Shown in pieces: positions 51,714 to 61,602 of a DNA stretch of 64,000 nt. Where the stretch lies: positions 69,221-133,220 of the forward strand of contig CAYYIS010000008.1 in assembly GCA_964470965.1 (NCBI GenBank), read 5' to 3'. The position numbers were made by a program, and so were the translations under genes. The notes beneath the pieces are model-generated. The model did not search any database. It worked only from the letters and a program-made list of their open reading frames with translations, and was not told where the DNA came from. Source of the DNA: CAYYIS01 sp964470965 (GTDB taxonomy: Bacteria; JAAXHH01; JABIQT01). Position 1 is the stretch's first letter, and each line of letters opens with the position of its first letter.

Positions 51714-53519
51714 ATGTTTCTATTACAGATGCAGCCCCACAGGTCACACTTTATTTTGATCGTTCCCTGTTGCCTTTTGCTTACCCTGGCATCGGAAAGT
51801 TATGGTCAGACTGTTCCGGACTATTCGGAGTCCAGGCGCTGTCTCACCACGGAGATCATCCAGAGCTTTTATCAGAGCGCCAACCTGGGCGTAGCATCGG
51901 AACCGGGTAACGTCCTGTTTCCAACCCGTCCCACGGTCCCCGGTGAAGCAGGGAGGACTGGCGGGTTCGGACATACATATACAACCCCAGTCGTGTATTA
52001 CGACAGCCCGGAAGGGCACTTCAGAATTTGGTACACAAATAGCGGAGCGGACCGACCGGGCCTCAATCTGGGCGTACCCCCAGATCAGGATGTCAACGGT
52101 GTACCTGACTGGATCGAACGATGTTCAGAGTATTTCGAGCAGTCCTATCAGACTGCGGTAGTGAGCATGGGGTTCCGGACTCCCCCCGATGATTTTTCAT
52201 TCAGTTCGCAGTACACCAGCATGGGACTGGACCACGGCGGTGACGGAAGGTATGATGTATACATTCAGGATATAGGCGCGTCTATCGCTGGATTTACTGG
52301 GCCGGAGCAGGTGATCTCAGGGCGCATACTGCCGTCATATATCGTGATTGACAATGACTTTTCGGGTGTCAAGAATACGGTCCCGGAAGCCCTGGAGTTG
52401 CTCCAGGCCACTGCGGCCCATGAACTATTTCACGCGATCCAGTTCGCCTACGACGTGAATGAGGACATCTACTGGCTCGAGCAGTCCGCCGTCTGGATGG
52501 AAGAACAGGTGTTCGACGATGTAAACGATTACTACAATTATCTGTCTACATTCACCGGGTTTCTTTCACAACCCTGGCTTTCTCTGGATACCCGGAACGG
52601 CCAGCACGAATTCGCCGGTATATTGTGGCCATTGTACCTGTCGGAAAAATATGACCCGAGCATCATAAGGTCAATCTGGGAGTTGGCAGAATCCGTCCAA
52701 TCTCTCGATGCCTTTGACCAAGCGCTGCAGGCACGCAGCAGTTCGCTGGAGGAGGACTTTCAGGAATTCACGATCTGGAATGTCTTTACCGCCGCGAGAA
52801 GCGATCCCACCCGGTATTACGAGGAAGGCGCGGCCTTTCCGTTGGCCGAACCGGTTGACTCTCTGGATACGTTTCCTGTTATGGGCCCCGATATACCGTC
52901 CGGGCGGTTGCCATCTCACCTCGGCACCAACTATGTCATGTTTACGCCGGACCCATTCAGATCCGGTGGGCTTCAGATCGACTTCGACGGAATCAACGGG
53001 CGGTGGGGGGTATCTTTGGTGGGTATCAGCACCACCGGTCCGGACACAGTAATAACAGTTCCGCTCTCCCTTTCGCAGTCCGGTATAGGGGTGATATCCG
53101 ATTGGGAGCAGTATGATGTCATCATGCTGGTGGCCGCCTCGTTGGAACGATCGGGCTCTAACTATCTATATCAGTTCACAGCCACTTTTGACTCCACCCT
53201 GGTGAGCCGTCAAGTGCCGACAGCAATGGAAGTTTCAAATGGCCCGAATCCGGTATATTTTAGTACGGCAAACGTAAAATTCATGTACGAATTGCCCTCT
53301 GCGGGGCAGGTAACACTAAACATATACAATATACTCGGGCAGGAGATTTATTCAGTATTGGAACCAAGATTGCCCCCTGGTTACTTCATTAAACTGTGGG
53401 ACATATCCGACAGGACCGGACGCAGGGCTCCCAGCGGTGTGTATATCTACCGTCTTACGTTTACCGATCAGGCCGGTAGTCAAACCAGTAAATCGGGCAA
53501 ATTACTGTTGGTCAATTAG
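51714..53519 (+). CDS. Secreted zinc metalloprotease (MXAN_6640-like) with T9SS-type C-terminal domain
   Basis: A 601-residue exported protein. A signal peptide (about 1-32, ending SYG) is followed by a metalloprotease domain with the zinc motif HELFH (H236, E237, H240) and a downstream AVWMEEQV (about 259-266). This pattern matches the MXAN_6640 family of putative metalloproteases. The last ~90 residues (NGPNPVYFSTANVKF, LNIYNILGQEIYS, PSGVYIYRLTF, SKSGKLLLVN) form a FlgD-like/T9SS type A sorting domain, which directs secretion and surface attachment. I chose ATG at 51714; a TTG at 51678 lies too close to its ribosome site. Substrate unknown. Confidence 0.82.
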   Translation: MFLLQMQPHRSHFILIVPCCLLLTLASESYGQTVPDYSESRRCLTTEIIQSFYQSANLGVASEPGNVLFPTRPTVPGEAGRTGGFGHTYTTPVVYYDSPEGHFRIWYTNSGADRPGLNLGVPPDQDVNGVPDWIERCSEYFEQSYQTAVVSMGFRTPPDDFSFSSQYTSMGLDHGGDGRYDVYIQDIGASIAGFTGPEQVISGRILPSYIVIDNDFSGVKNTVPEALELLQATAAHELFHAIQFAYDVNEDIYWLEQSAVWMEEQVFDDVNDYYNYLSTFTGFLSQPWLSLDTRNGQHEFAGILWPLYLSEKYDPSIIRSIWELAESVQSLDAFDQALQARSSSLEEDFQEFTIWNVFTAARSDPTRYYEEGAAFPLAEPVDSLDTFPVMGPDIPSGRLPSHLGTNYVMFTPDPFRSGGLQIDFDGINGRWGVSLVGISTTGPDTVITVPLSLSQSGIGVISDWEQYDVIMLVAASLERSGSNYLYQFTATFDSTLVSRQVPTAMEVSNGPNPVYFSTANVKFMYELPSAGQVTLNIYNILGQEIYSVLEPRLPPGYFIKLWDISDRTGRRAPSGVYIYRLTFTDQAGSQTSKSGKLLLVN

Positions 53520-53614
53520 ATGATTCAATTTATTTGTCGGTCATCTGAAAAAACGAACCGTTTCCGACAACAAACAAGAGTAGAAAAAACCCGGTAAGAG
53601 CAACCTCGGAAACC

Positions 53615-54535
53615 ATGCAAATATCCTTCCCCCCCGTCGCTTCCCTGGAAACACGGCTGGCCTGGCCGTCTGATCCCGTGGACATGGTCCTTGACACCGA
53701 TGCCTACAATGAGATAGATGACCAGTTTGCCCTGGTGTATGCCTTGCTGTCGGTAGAACGGATGCGTGTTCAGGCGGTATATGCGGCGCCGTTTTTTAAT
53801 GCCAGGTCCAAGTCACCGGGTGACGGGATGCATAAAAGCCATGAAGAAATCAACCGTATCCTGGGATTGATGAAACGTGAAAGTAACGGTTTTGTATTCA
53901 AAGGATCGGAGTCGTGGCTACCCGATGACAACACGGCTGTCCGCAGTCCGGCCGTCGACGATCTGATCTCCCGTGCAAGGCAGCGCCGGGATACCCCTTT
54001 GTATGTGGTGGCCATAGGCGCCATAACAAACGTCGTATCCGCCATCCTGGCTGCGCCTGATATCAGGGCCAACATCGTCGTGCTGTGGCTGGGAGGGCAC
54101 CCCCTCGGCTGGCGGCACACCAGAGAATTCAACCTTCAGGGAGACCCCGCTGCCTCCAGGTTACTATTCGACTGCGGGGTGCCGGTAGTCCTGTTTCCAT
54201 GCATCAATGTGGCCGAGGCGCTCACCACCACCCTGGCAGAACTGGAGAGGCATGTCAGCGGCTGTGGCGAAATAGGAGCCTACCTGTGCAATATATTCGA
54301 GCACTACGAAGACAACGACTTGGGATCCCCCGGATCTTCTAAAGTCATCTGGGACCTGGCACCGTTAGGCTGGCTTGTAAACCAGGACTGGTTCGAAACA
54401 GGCCTCGCCAACAGTCCCATCCTGACCCGGGACTTGACCTGGAGTCGAGATATCACCAGGCATCCTCTCCGTGTGGCAACCCGCATCAGGCGAGATGGGG
54501 TTTTTTCCGATCTATTCGGAAAATTAAACTTCTAA
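53615..54535 (+). CDS. Nucleoside hydrolase family protein
   Basis: A 306-residue protein of the inosine-uridine nucleoside hydrolase superfamily, which cleaves the N-glycosidic bond of ribonucleosides. The calcium-binding N-terminus reads VLDTDAYNEIDDQFAL, with D27, D29, D35 and D36; it is two residues longer than the classical DTDPGxDDA loop, marking a distinct subgroup. The LPDDNTAV and VVAIGAITNVVSAIL segments and WLGGHPLGW fit the core. Its stop overlaps the stop of the convergent dehydrogenase gene by four bases. Ribonucleoside specificity is not certain for this subgroup. Confidence 0.82.
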   Translation: MQISFPPVASLETRLAWPSDPVDMVLDTDAYNEIDDQFALVYALLSVERMRVQAVYAAPFFNARSKSPGDGMHKSHEEINRILGLMKRESNGFVFKGSESWLPDDNTAVRSPAVDDLISRARQRRDTPLYVVAIGAITNVVSAILAAPDIRANIVVLWLGGHPLGWRHTREFNLQGDPAASRLLFDCGVPVVLFPCINVAEALTTTLAELERHVSGCGEIGAYLCNIFEHYEDNDLGSPGSSKVIWDLAPLGWLVNQDWFETGLANSPILTRDLTWSRDITRHPLRVATRIRRDGVFSDLFGKLNF

Positions 54536-55515
54536 AACCCTACTTCTCCATCCACAGGGTACTCAGGCGTCCGCCCCTGCAGAATATCAAGAACAGCCTG
54601 CGCTGCCTGCATTGATATACGCTCCATGGCTGTTTCCGTCAATCCCGCGATATGAGGCGTGAGAATGGTATTCGGCAATACATTCAGCACATGATTTGCT
54701 GGTAGCGGTTCCTCTTCAAATACATCAAGTGCCGCACCGGCGATTGTGCCATTCCGAAGCGCCTGGTAGAGTGCCTCCTGATCGATCACAGGCCCGCGTG
54801 ACGTGTTGATGATTCGGGCCTCCGGTTTCATCAATTTCAGGGTGTTCACATTGATCATGTGGTGTGTTTCGGGTGTCAGCGGCACATGCAGGGTGATGCA
54901 GTCAGCGCTGGCCAACACCTCTTCGAATGAATCCAAGCCGGTCACGTACCCAGGGAAATCTTCCAGTGGGACAAAGGCATCAAAAGCGACCACATTCATG
55001 TCCATCCCGATGGCCTTCTTGGCAACCTGATTACCGATTCTTCCGAGACCGATGATACCCAGCGTCTTTCCCGCTACTTCGATACCCCGATAGTCATTAC
55101 GGTCTGTGAAGCGGCCATCGATAAGCGCCTGACGTGCCGGAATGACGCGACGGGACAGGGACATCAGGAGTGCTATCACATGCTCGGCGACAGCGTTGGT
55201 GTTGCCGGTAGGTGTGTAAGCAACGGGGATTCCGTGTTCCTTGGCGGCTTTCAAATCGATATTATCAACACCGACCCCGTGATTAACGATTGCTTTGAGC
55301 CGAACCGCACGACTGATATCTTCGGACGAAATCGTGAAAGTCCTCACGATAACAGCGTCCGCTTCAAACAGCGGCGCCCGTTGTGCAAGGTCAGACTGCG
55401 GCATATCCATCACAGACACCCCTTCCAGCCAAGGGGCCACGATGTCACACTCGGTCTTCAATAGTTCACATCCGCCACTATGAACAAACTCAGGTATAAA
55501 AACAACAGGCTTCAA
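54532..55515 (-). CDS. D-2-hydroxyacid dehydrogenase (phosphoglycerate dehydrogenase-like)
   Basis: A 327-residue NAD-dependent D-isomer-specific 2-hydroxyacid dehydrogenase. The Rossmann motif GLGRIG lies at 156-161, and the catalytic triad is R240 (NTSRGPVID), E269 (VFEEEP) and H288 (TPHIAG). HGVGVDNID near 79-87 and TPTGNTNAVAEHV near 101-113 resemble the substrate-binding part of SerA. No ACT or ASB domain is present, so this is the short form. The start is TTG at 55515, supported by GGGAGG four bases upstream. It may act on 3-phosphoglycerate or another 2-hydroxy acid; the neighbours give no biosynthetic context. Confidence 0.88.
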   Translation of the reverse strand: MKPVVFIPEFVHSGGCELLKTECDIVAPWLEGVSVMDMPQSDLAQRAPLFEADAVIVRTFTISSEDISRAVRLKAIVNHGVGVDNIDLKAAKEHGIPVAYTPTGNTNAVAEHVIALLMSLSRRVIPARQALIDGRFTDRNDYRGIEVAGKTLGIIGLGRIGNQVAKKAIGMDMNVVAFDAFVPLEDFPGYVTGLDSFEEVLASADCITLHVPLTPETHHMINVNTLKLMKPEARIINTSRGPVIDQEALYQALRNGTIAGAALDVFEEEPLPANHVLNVLPNTILTPHIAGLTETAMERISMQAAQAVLDILQGRTPEYPVDGEVGF

Positions 55516-55732
55516 GGTGCCTCCCAGTGTTGAAATCGATCGCTATCCTGCTATATCGGCCGGTCCACAGATCGGATGCCTATCCCATCAATCCTCCGAA
55601 AAACGTGAATCCCTTGTCCGTTCCTGGGGCCTTGCGTTACCCCGGTCTGTGGCCGCATCGATGAGGGCACGGGCCGAATAGAGCCGCAAATCTGTGGATC
55701 ATAAATATCAGGCAGGAGATATTCTTCCAGAA

Positions 55733-56833
55733 TCACACCGCGGCCATCAGTTCTTCCCGCAACCGATCCGCGACGACATCGGCCTCTCCCGGCTCCATCA
55801 TGTACGGCATAACGGAAACTGATGTTCCGCCGCCGCCGAGTTCGATACGGGGTTCTCCGTCTGACAACCGTTTTACAATTTCATCCGCGGTTATCGGTAT
55901 GCCTGACTGATCCCAGTTGACCTGCAACACAGGCGCGACGTTGGATCGACCGGGCTGCTGTATGGATGTTTCTATCGTCGGTAAACCGGAAACCGCGTCC
56001 GTGATGGTTTGCAGCCAGCCCTCCCATTCTTTCCATTCTGCTGCATGATCCCGCTGCGCCCACTGTTCGACCGCGGCCAACAGGCCCATGATTTCTTCTT
56101 TTCCGGCTTTCATGGGCCGCCCGATCGAGTGATGGGGTGCTCCGTTCATGTAAGCATCCCAAAGTAGATCCTTCCTGCCGAGTACCAGACCAGACGCCTG
56201 GGGCCCTCGCATACATTTTCCGCCGCTGTAGGCCACGGCATCCACTCCGTCTTCTAGGTAAACATTCGGCGTATCAGGACGCTCCGCAGCCGCGTCCACA
56301 AGGACGGGGATGTCATGAGCATGGGCTATGGAGACCATGTCGGCCACCGATATCTCCCCCCGACCTGCAGCATCTCCGAAGATGGCTACCATGGCGGTAT
56401 TCTCATTCATGACCGCTTTCATCTCCTCGCGCGACCCCACTTCCACAAGTTTCACGCCTACCATTCGTATGGCATGGTCGTATATGTGGCGGTGTGACTT
56501 CAGTGTCACCACTTCATTCCGCATACCAGCCGTATCCGGCAGCTGTTTTATGCCCTCCGGGTCTGTCCCCACAACACAGGCAGCCGTGACCTGGCACAGT
56601 GCCGCGGCACAACCGCATGTCACGAGACCAAATTCTGCATGCATCAGCGTACCGATCCTGGTACCTGCCCGTTCCATCAATTCCTCCATCTGCACGTAGG
56701 CGCGGGAGGCTTCCGCCATGGCCTGCCGCGCTTCAGGGAGAAGAAGAGAACCGCTGACGATCGTCAACGTGCCTTTACAGTTTATTAATGGACGGACGCC
56801 GATGGATTCATAGGTTGGGATAGACGGGGGCAT
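55733..56833 (-). CDS. SelA-like PLP-dependent enzyme (aminotransferase class V fold)
   Basis: A 366-residue PLP enzyme resembling the L-seryl-tRNA selenium transferase (SelA)-like group. It opens with YESIGVRPLINCKGTLTIVS. PLP residues include D180 (PVLVDAAAE) and the Schiff-base K206 (AYSGGKCMRGPQ), and GLVTCGCAAALCQVTAA lies near 69-85. Such proteins include D-glucosaminate 6-phosphate ammonia-lyase (DgaE) and lyases of sugar or amino acids; selenocysteine synthesis is unlikely because selB/selD are not adjacent. I chose ATG at 56833, six bases after GGAG; the reading up to 56932 lacks a ribosome site and overlaps the promoter. Confidence 0.82.
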   Translation of the reverse strand: MPPSIPTYESIGVRPLINCKGTLTIVSGSLLLPEARQAMAEASRAYVQMEELMERAGTRIGTLMHAEFGLVTCGCAAALCQVTAACVVGTDPEGIKQLPDTAGMRNEVVTLKSHRHIYDHAIRMVGVKLVEVGSREEMKAVMNENTAMVAIFGDAAGRGEISVADMVSIAHAHDIPVLVDAAAERPDTPNVYLEDGVDAVAYSGGKCMRGPQASGLVLGRKDLLWDAYMNGAPHHSIGRPMKAGKEEIMGLLAAVEQWAQRDHAAEWKEWEGWLQTITDAVSGLPTIETSIQQPGRSNVAPVLQVNWDQSGIPITADEIVKRLSDGEPRIELGGGGTSVSVMPYMMEPGEADVVADRLREELMAAV

Positions 56834-56903
56834 TGGGGTCTCCGATCTGTGAATGTTTTTTAGGTTCGATAGGTTTTCTGATGTGAACCGTACCAGTTTC
56901 AGA

Positions 56904-56932
56904 TGTATACGCGGGGTCAAGATTAAGGGCAA
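56904..56932 (-). promoter_or_regulatory. Promoter of the SelA-like gene
   Basis: Read leftward, TTGCCC (complement of 56927-56932) and TATACA (complement of 56904-56909) are 17 bases apart, about 71 bases before the ATG at 56833. Imperfect -35; moderate support. Confidence 0.42.
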
Positions 56933-57084
56933 GCGTTAATTATTATGTCAAGACATTATCCCCTTGACGTTGGTAGTGGCATGCTTTAACGTCACGTGCA
57001 TTAATAAAACGTCCACAGAGGCGCTCCCTACTGTCGGATTTGCTAACACGCTGTCTCCCGCGGTTTGCCAGGAGGTCACGCGCA

Positions 57085-57576
57085 ATGAAATCTGTAGTTT
57101 TTCTTTCATACGGTTTGCTCTCGGTGTTATTTGTCGCCTGTTCATCCAAAACCCCGCAACCAGCGCCGCAAGAGGAGACCAGACCGCTGGCACAGCACTT
57201 CGAGCAGGCGCCAGCGGAATCCGGACCAGAGGAACGGCCGACTCCGGCAGCCTCGCAACCGTTACCTAAGCTTTCCCTGAGCCCCGGGCAGGCGAAAATC
57301 ACCGCTTCCGTAGTCTCCATTGAAACCAAGGGGGCCTTACATATATGTATCTTGAAGATCGATAAAGTGCATGGCTATGGCTCCTCTACAAAACCTCTGG
57401 CGGTCGGCAACCAAGTGCGTGTTTCTGTCAAAAACGTACAAATCGAAAGAGCTAAGGAAAAAGGTACGGCATTGTTGAAGGCAGGCGGTTCCGTAGACGT
57501 GACCATGCGATTTCAGGAGCAACCTGCCGTGATCACTCCTCCCCCGCCGTCCTGGAGCGTGGCTGAAATTCATTAG
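57085..57576 (+). CDS. Small predicted lipoprotein, unknown function
   Basis: A 163-residue lipoprotein. The signal peptide ends in a good lipobox (LFVAC, Cys at 19), then Pro/Glu/Gln-rich linker to about residue 75. A small beta-rich domain follows (AKITASVVSIETKGALHICILKIDKVHGYGSST, shown here as separate beta strands near 78-110), then VGNQVRVSVKNVQIERAK and VDVTMRFQEQP. The start is ATG at 57085, nine bases after AGGAGG; a longer reading from 57040 is not preferred. It lies just upstream of the repeat-rich secreted protein on the same strand, so the two may be expressed together. I do not recognise the domain. Confidence 0.75.
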   Translation: MKSVVFLSYGLLSVLFVACSSKTPQPAPQEETRPLAQHFEQAPAESGPEERPTPAASQPLPKLSLSPGQAKITASVVSIETKGALHICILKIDKVHGYGSSTKPLAVGNQVRVSVKNVQIERAKEKGTALLKAGGSVDVTMRFQEQPAVITPPPPSWSVAEIH

Positions 57577-57684
57577 TTCGGATCGTTTCATTGATCGAGT
57601 AATTAGAAACAAAGATAGATTCCAGGCAAGCGCCACTCGCATTCTTGGATTCCTCACACGGATTCCTCATGTTTCGGAGATATC

Positions 57685-60600
57685 GTGTCAGAAAGCTCTA
57701 AACGGATTACATCCCTTGCCCTCACCTCCGTGCTTCTTGTTGGTTTTCTGGCTGTCGTGCAGAGCGGTATCGCTGGCCCACCTAGGGAAACTCGGCCTGC
57801 CGTCAAGTCTACCAGTTCCCCCAGGGCGTCGGTGGAAGCCAAAAAAGGCAGGAGTGAGTATTTCTTCAACATGCTGCGGGACCCGTCCACCAACACCATA
57901 CCAGAAGGCATCCGCCAGCGGGAACTGGCCTTTGCCCGCACGCTGGCACTGCGCCCCCCTGTTCTGGGTAAAGCACTCGACGCGGCTGACGGCATCGCCT
58001 TCGACTGGAAAGAAGTCGGGCCCACTGATGTGGGCGGAAGAACCCGTGCGCTGGCGATCGACCACACCAATTCCAGCACGATCCTCGCGGGCGGTGTGTC
58101 CGGCGGCATCTGGAAATCCACGGACGGCGGTCAGTCCTGGACGCTGAAGACGGCAATGGATGTCGCGCTGGGTGTCACCTGGATCGCCCAGGACCCCCGG
58201 GGCGGTCAGAACAGTACTTGGTACTACACCTCAGGTGAATACTCCGGCAACAGCGCGTCCGACCGGGGCAGTGTGGCCTCTTTCTATGGTACGGGCGTGT
58301 ACAAGTCCACCGACAATGGCGAAACCTGGGGCAAACTCGCATCGACGCTGGATAATAACCCCTTGAGTTTCAGTGACAGTTTCGACTTCGTATCAAAAAT
58401 TATCATCCATCCCGCCAGCGGAAACCTGTACGTCGCCACCAATGGCATGGGGATTTTCCGGTCAACCGACGACGGGACCTCTTTTTCCCGGGTTCTGGGT
58501 GCGTTTGGGCAAAATTATTGGGCGGATATCGCGGTCTCATCGAATGGGACGCTCCTCGCCACCTTGTCCGAGCGTTTGTCGACCGATTACGGCGTTTACC
58601 GTTCTACGGACGACGGAGAAAACTGGACCGACATCACGCCGGACGATTTTCCGTCTGAACACGGGCGAAGCGTCATCGGCATGGCACCGTCAAACCCCGA
58701 CGCCGCCTACATTCTCACGTATGACTACACCGGATCGGGAAGCAAGTACGGCGTATATCTATTTAAAGTCACCTCCATAGCGGACTCGACGTTCTCCAAT
58801 CGAACCGACAACATTCCGGATTTCGGGGACCCGGTGGGAAAGATGAATACCCAGGGCAACTACAACATGGTCGTGTCCGTGAAACCGGATGACGAGAATT
58901 TCGTCCTGATTGGAGGAACCAATCTGTACCGTTCGACTGACGGGTTTTCGACCACCAACAGCAACGAGGATCAGGTGTGGATAGGCGGCTACGCTTCGGT
59001 AAATAACATCAGCCAGTACCAAAACCAACATCCAGACCAGCACGTGGCCCTTTTCGACCCGAACGACGCCGGCGTGCTGTGGACCGGCCATGACGGCGGC
59101 ATCAGCAAGGCCACCGACGTGACGGCGGCACCGATGGTCTGGGAAAGTATGAATAACGCCTACAACGTCACCCAGTTCTATCACGTATCTATTGCGGCTG
59201 ATTCAGGCAGTTCAAACATCATCGGCGGCACCCAGGATAACGGTTCGCCGGCATTCGATTGGAATGCGCCGAACGATGGCTCCACGGATCTTTCCAGCGG
59301 CGACGGCGCCTATTCTTATTTGGGCTCTCAATTCACTTATACTTCGTCACAGCTGGGTAATGTAAATCGGTACACAACGAGCGGTTTTTATGACACCGAC
59401 CTCAAGCCAGACGGGACAAGCGGACAATTGTTCATACACCCCTTCGCGGTCGATCCCATCGATGAGTCCGTCATGTATTATCCCCTGGCCAATGAGCTGA
59501 TGCGCAACAACACCATAAACACCGCTGTAAACGGCAGCGGATGGGCGACGCTTACCAACATCGCCGGACCGCCCGGAACGAATATAACGGCCCTCGCGGT
59601 ATCCACAGCGAACCCCGCGCACCGATTGTATTTCGCGGCCAGCGGGAATGACAGCCCCCAAATATACAAATTGGAAGGTGCCGACTCCGCCACGGACGGC
59701 GCCGTCGATGTTTCGATACCCGGACTGGACAACGGTGTTTATGTCCACAACATCGCGGTGAATCCGAACCGTGCCGATGAAATCCTGGTGGTCATGTCCA
59801 ACTACGGCATCGTTGGATTGTACCATTCAAACGACGGAGGTGCCAGTTACACCGAGGTAGAGGGCAATCTCGAGGGCACCGACGACGGTCCGTCCCTCCG
59901 GTGGGGAGCCATCCTGCCGGTAGACTCCACCGCGCACTATCTGGTAGGCACCTCGATCGGCCTGTTCTCAACCGCGACGCTGAGCGGTTCGAGCACCACC
60001 TGGACCCAGGAAGGCGCGGACCTGACGGGCAACGTGGTTGTGGCGGCCCTCGCCGCCCGCGCCTCGGACTACACGGTGGCTGCTGCCACCCACGGCAGGG
60101 GAATCTTTATAGGAGACGCCTCCCAATCGTTACCTTCTCCAATTTTGGATCTAGCGGTACAGATTGATTTTGGGGATGTACTGGTCGGAAGTTCCGTCAC
60201 CGATTCGGCAAAGGTGAAAAATACGGGTACGGCGACTCTGTCCGTAACTGCAGTCACTGTAACGGGCGTTGATACCGCCTCATTTACCGCCACACCGCTC
60301 TCCCTTTCCGTTCCCGCCGGCGACAGCGCCTACGTGCAGGTGACGTTCACACCAGAATCGGTGGGCGCCAAATCCGCTGCTCTTGAGCTGACGCACAACG
60401 CCGGGGGGGCGCCTGCTTCGGTTTCCCTTACCGGTACCGGCGTGGGCCCGGGAATATTGGCCGATACTGCGCTTCCTATCGGCGATGTCCAGGTAGGCAG
60501 TGCCGCTACGGACTCGGCCAAAGTCAAGAACACCGGCACGGCGACTCTGTCCGTAACTGCAGTCACTGTAACGGGCGTTGATACCGCCTCCTTTGCCGCC

Positions 60601-61591
60601 ACACCGCTCTCCCTTTCCGTTCCCGCCGGCGACAGCGCCTACGTGCAGGTNNNNNNNNNNNNNNNNNNNNNNNNNNNNNNNNNNNNNNNNNNNNNNNNNN
60701 NNNNNNNNNNNNNNNNNNNNNNNNNNNNNNNNNNNNNNNNNNNNNNNNNNGACGTTCACACCTACATCCGTAGGTGCAAAAACGGCCTCGCTTCAGCTGA
60801 CACATAACGCATCAGGAAGTCCAGCGACGATAACATTGACGGGCACGGGCGGTCAATCCGTGACGGACATTGCCGATACGTTGGCCTTTACCTCCGACGA
60901 CGGCTCCAAAACAAAGGTAAATTTCGATTCTGGCACCATCGCCGGCGTATCCGTCGACCACCAGAACCATGGCAGGAACCTGCCTGCGGGCACCGACAGC
61001 TCATCAGCCCCTACGATCCCCGTAACCTACTTTGAGATCAATACGACGCTGGCAGACACCGCCACCTTTGAGGCAACCGTCTCGTTTCAGTACACTCAAG
61101 CGCTGCTTGACAGTGCCGGCATCACTGATGAGACCTCGCTCAAGCTTTTCAGATACGCCTCAGGCGACGGAATATGGGTACAATTGGAAACGGCAGTGAA
61201 CACCGCAACAAAGACCGTTTCGGCTACGACGAATAGTTTCTCGGTATGGTCCTTAGCATCCGTCACGCCAACCGGAATAGACTCGGACAACATGAAGGAA
61301 TCGGCACCGGCTACATTCTCACTGGCCCATGCACGTCCCAACCCGTTCAACCCGTCTACCACCATCGCCTACGAGGTGCCTAAACAGACGCATATCACGC
61401 TCACCGTGTACAATCTTCTTGGCCAAGAGGTAGTGCGGCTGGTAGATCAGGTGCAGGCTGCCGGACGGTACGAGGCGGTGTGGAACGGCACCAACATCAC
61501 GGGCGCAGGCGTTTCCAGCGGCATATACCTGTACCGCATCACCAGCGGCAGCGGGTATACCGAGACTAAGCGGATGACGCTGCTGAAATAA
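57685..61591 (+). CDS. Large secreted beta-propeller protein with tandem Ig-like repeats and T9SS sorting domain (interrupted by assembly gap)
   Basis: One gene split by the 100-N gap at 60651-60750. The start is GTG at 57685 after CGGAGA, with a signal peptide to about residue 31. Residues ~100-800 form a sortilin/VPS10-type beta-propeller with BNR/Asp-box motifs (STDGGQSW, STDNGETW, STDDGENW, SNDGGASY). Then come tandem ~103-residue choice-of-anchor-D/ASPM-like Ig repeats. After the gap there is a further repeat part, a linker domain, and a FlgD/T9SS type A C-terminal domain (ARPNPFNPSTTIAYEVP, LTVYNLLGQEVVRL, SGIYLYRI). The frame continues exactly if the gap is removed or is a multiple of three, giving at least 1268 residues. 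Likely cell-surface adhesion or glycan binding. Confidence 0.85.
60229..60650 (+). repeat. Near-identical tandem repeat units (309-bp period)
   Basis: Two copies are seen: one from 60229 and one from 60538, exactly 309 bases (103 codons) apart. Over about 113 aligned bases up to the gap they differ at only two positions, while other parts of the units are more diverged. The array encodes Ig-like domains and is the cause of the following assembly gap. Confidence 0.9.
60651..60750. other. Assembly gap of 100 N (artificial length)
   Basis: Exactly 100 N. Bases before (ending CAGGT) and after (GACGTTCACACC) join seamlessly as in the first repeat copy (60346-60361), so the true gap is zero or a whole number of 309-base units. 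The 100-base placeholder shifts the frame artificially. Confidence 0.97.
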
Positions 61592-61602
61592 AAGGGACAA
61601 CC

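Noticed and set aside
55551..55736. 61-codon leftward reading starting with GTG that overlaps the stop of the SelA-like gene by four bases
   Set aside because: The overlap looks like coupling, but the sequence has no recognisable domain, is Pro/Arg-rich, and probably is the 3' untranslated region.
60651..60807. Premature stop and frameshift in the repeat-rich secreted protein
   Set aside because: It is created by the 100-base placeholder, which is not a multiple of three; the flanks match the repeat unit exactly, so the gene is not a pseudogene.
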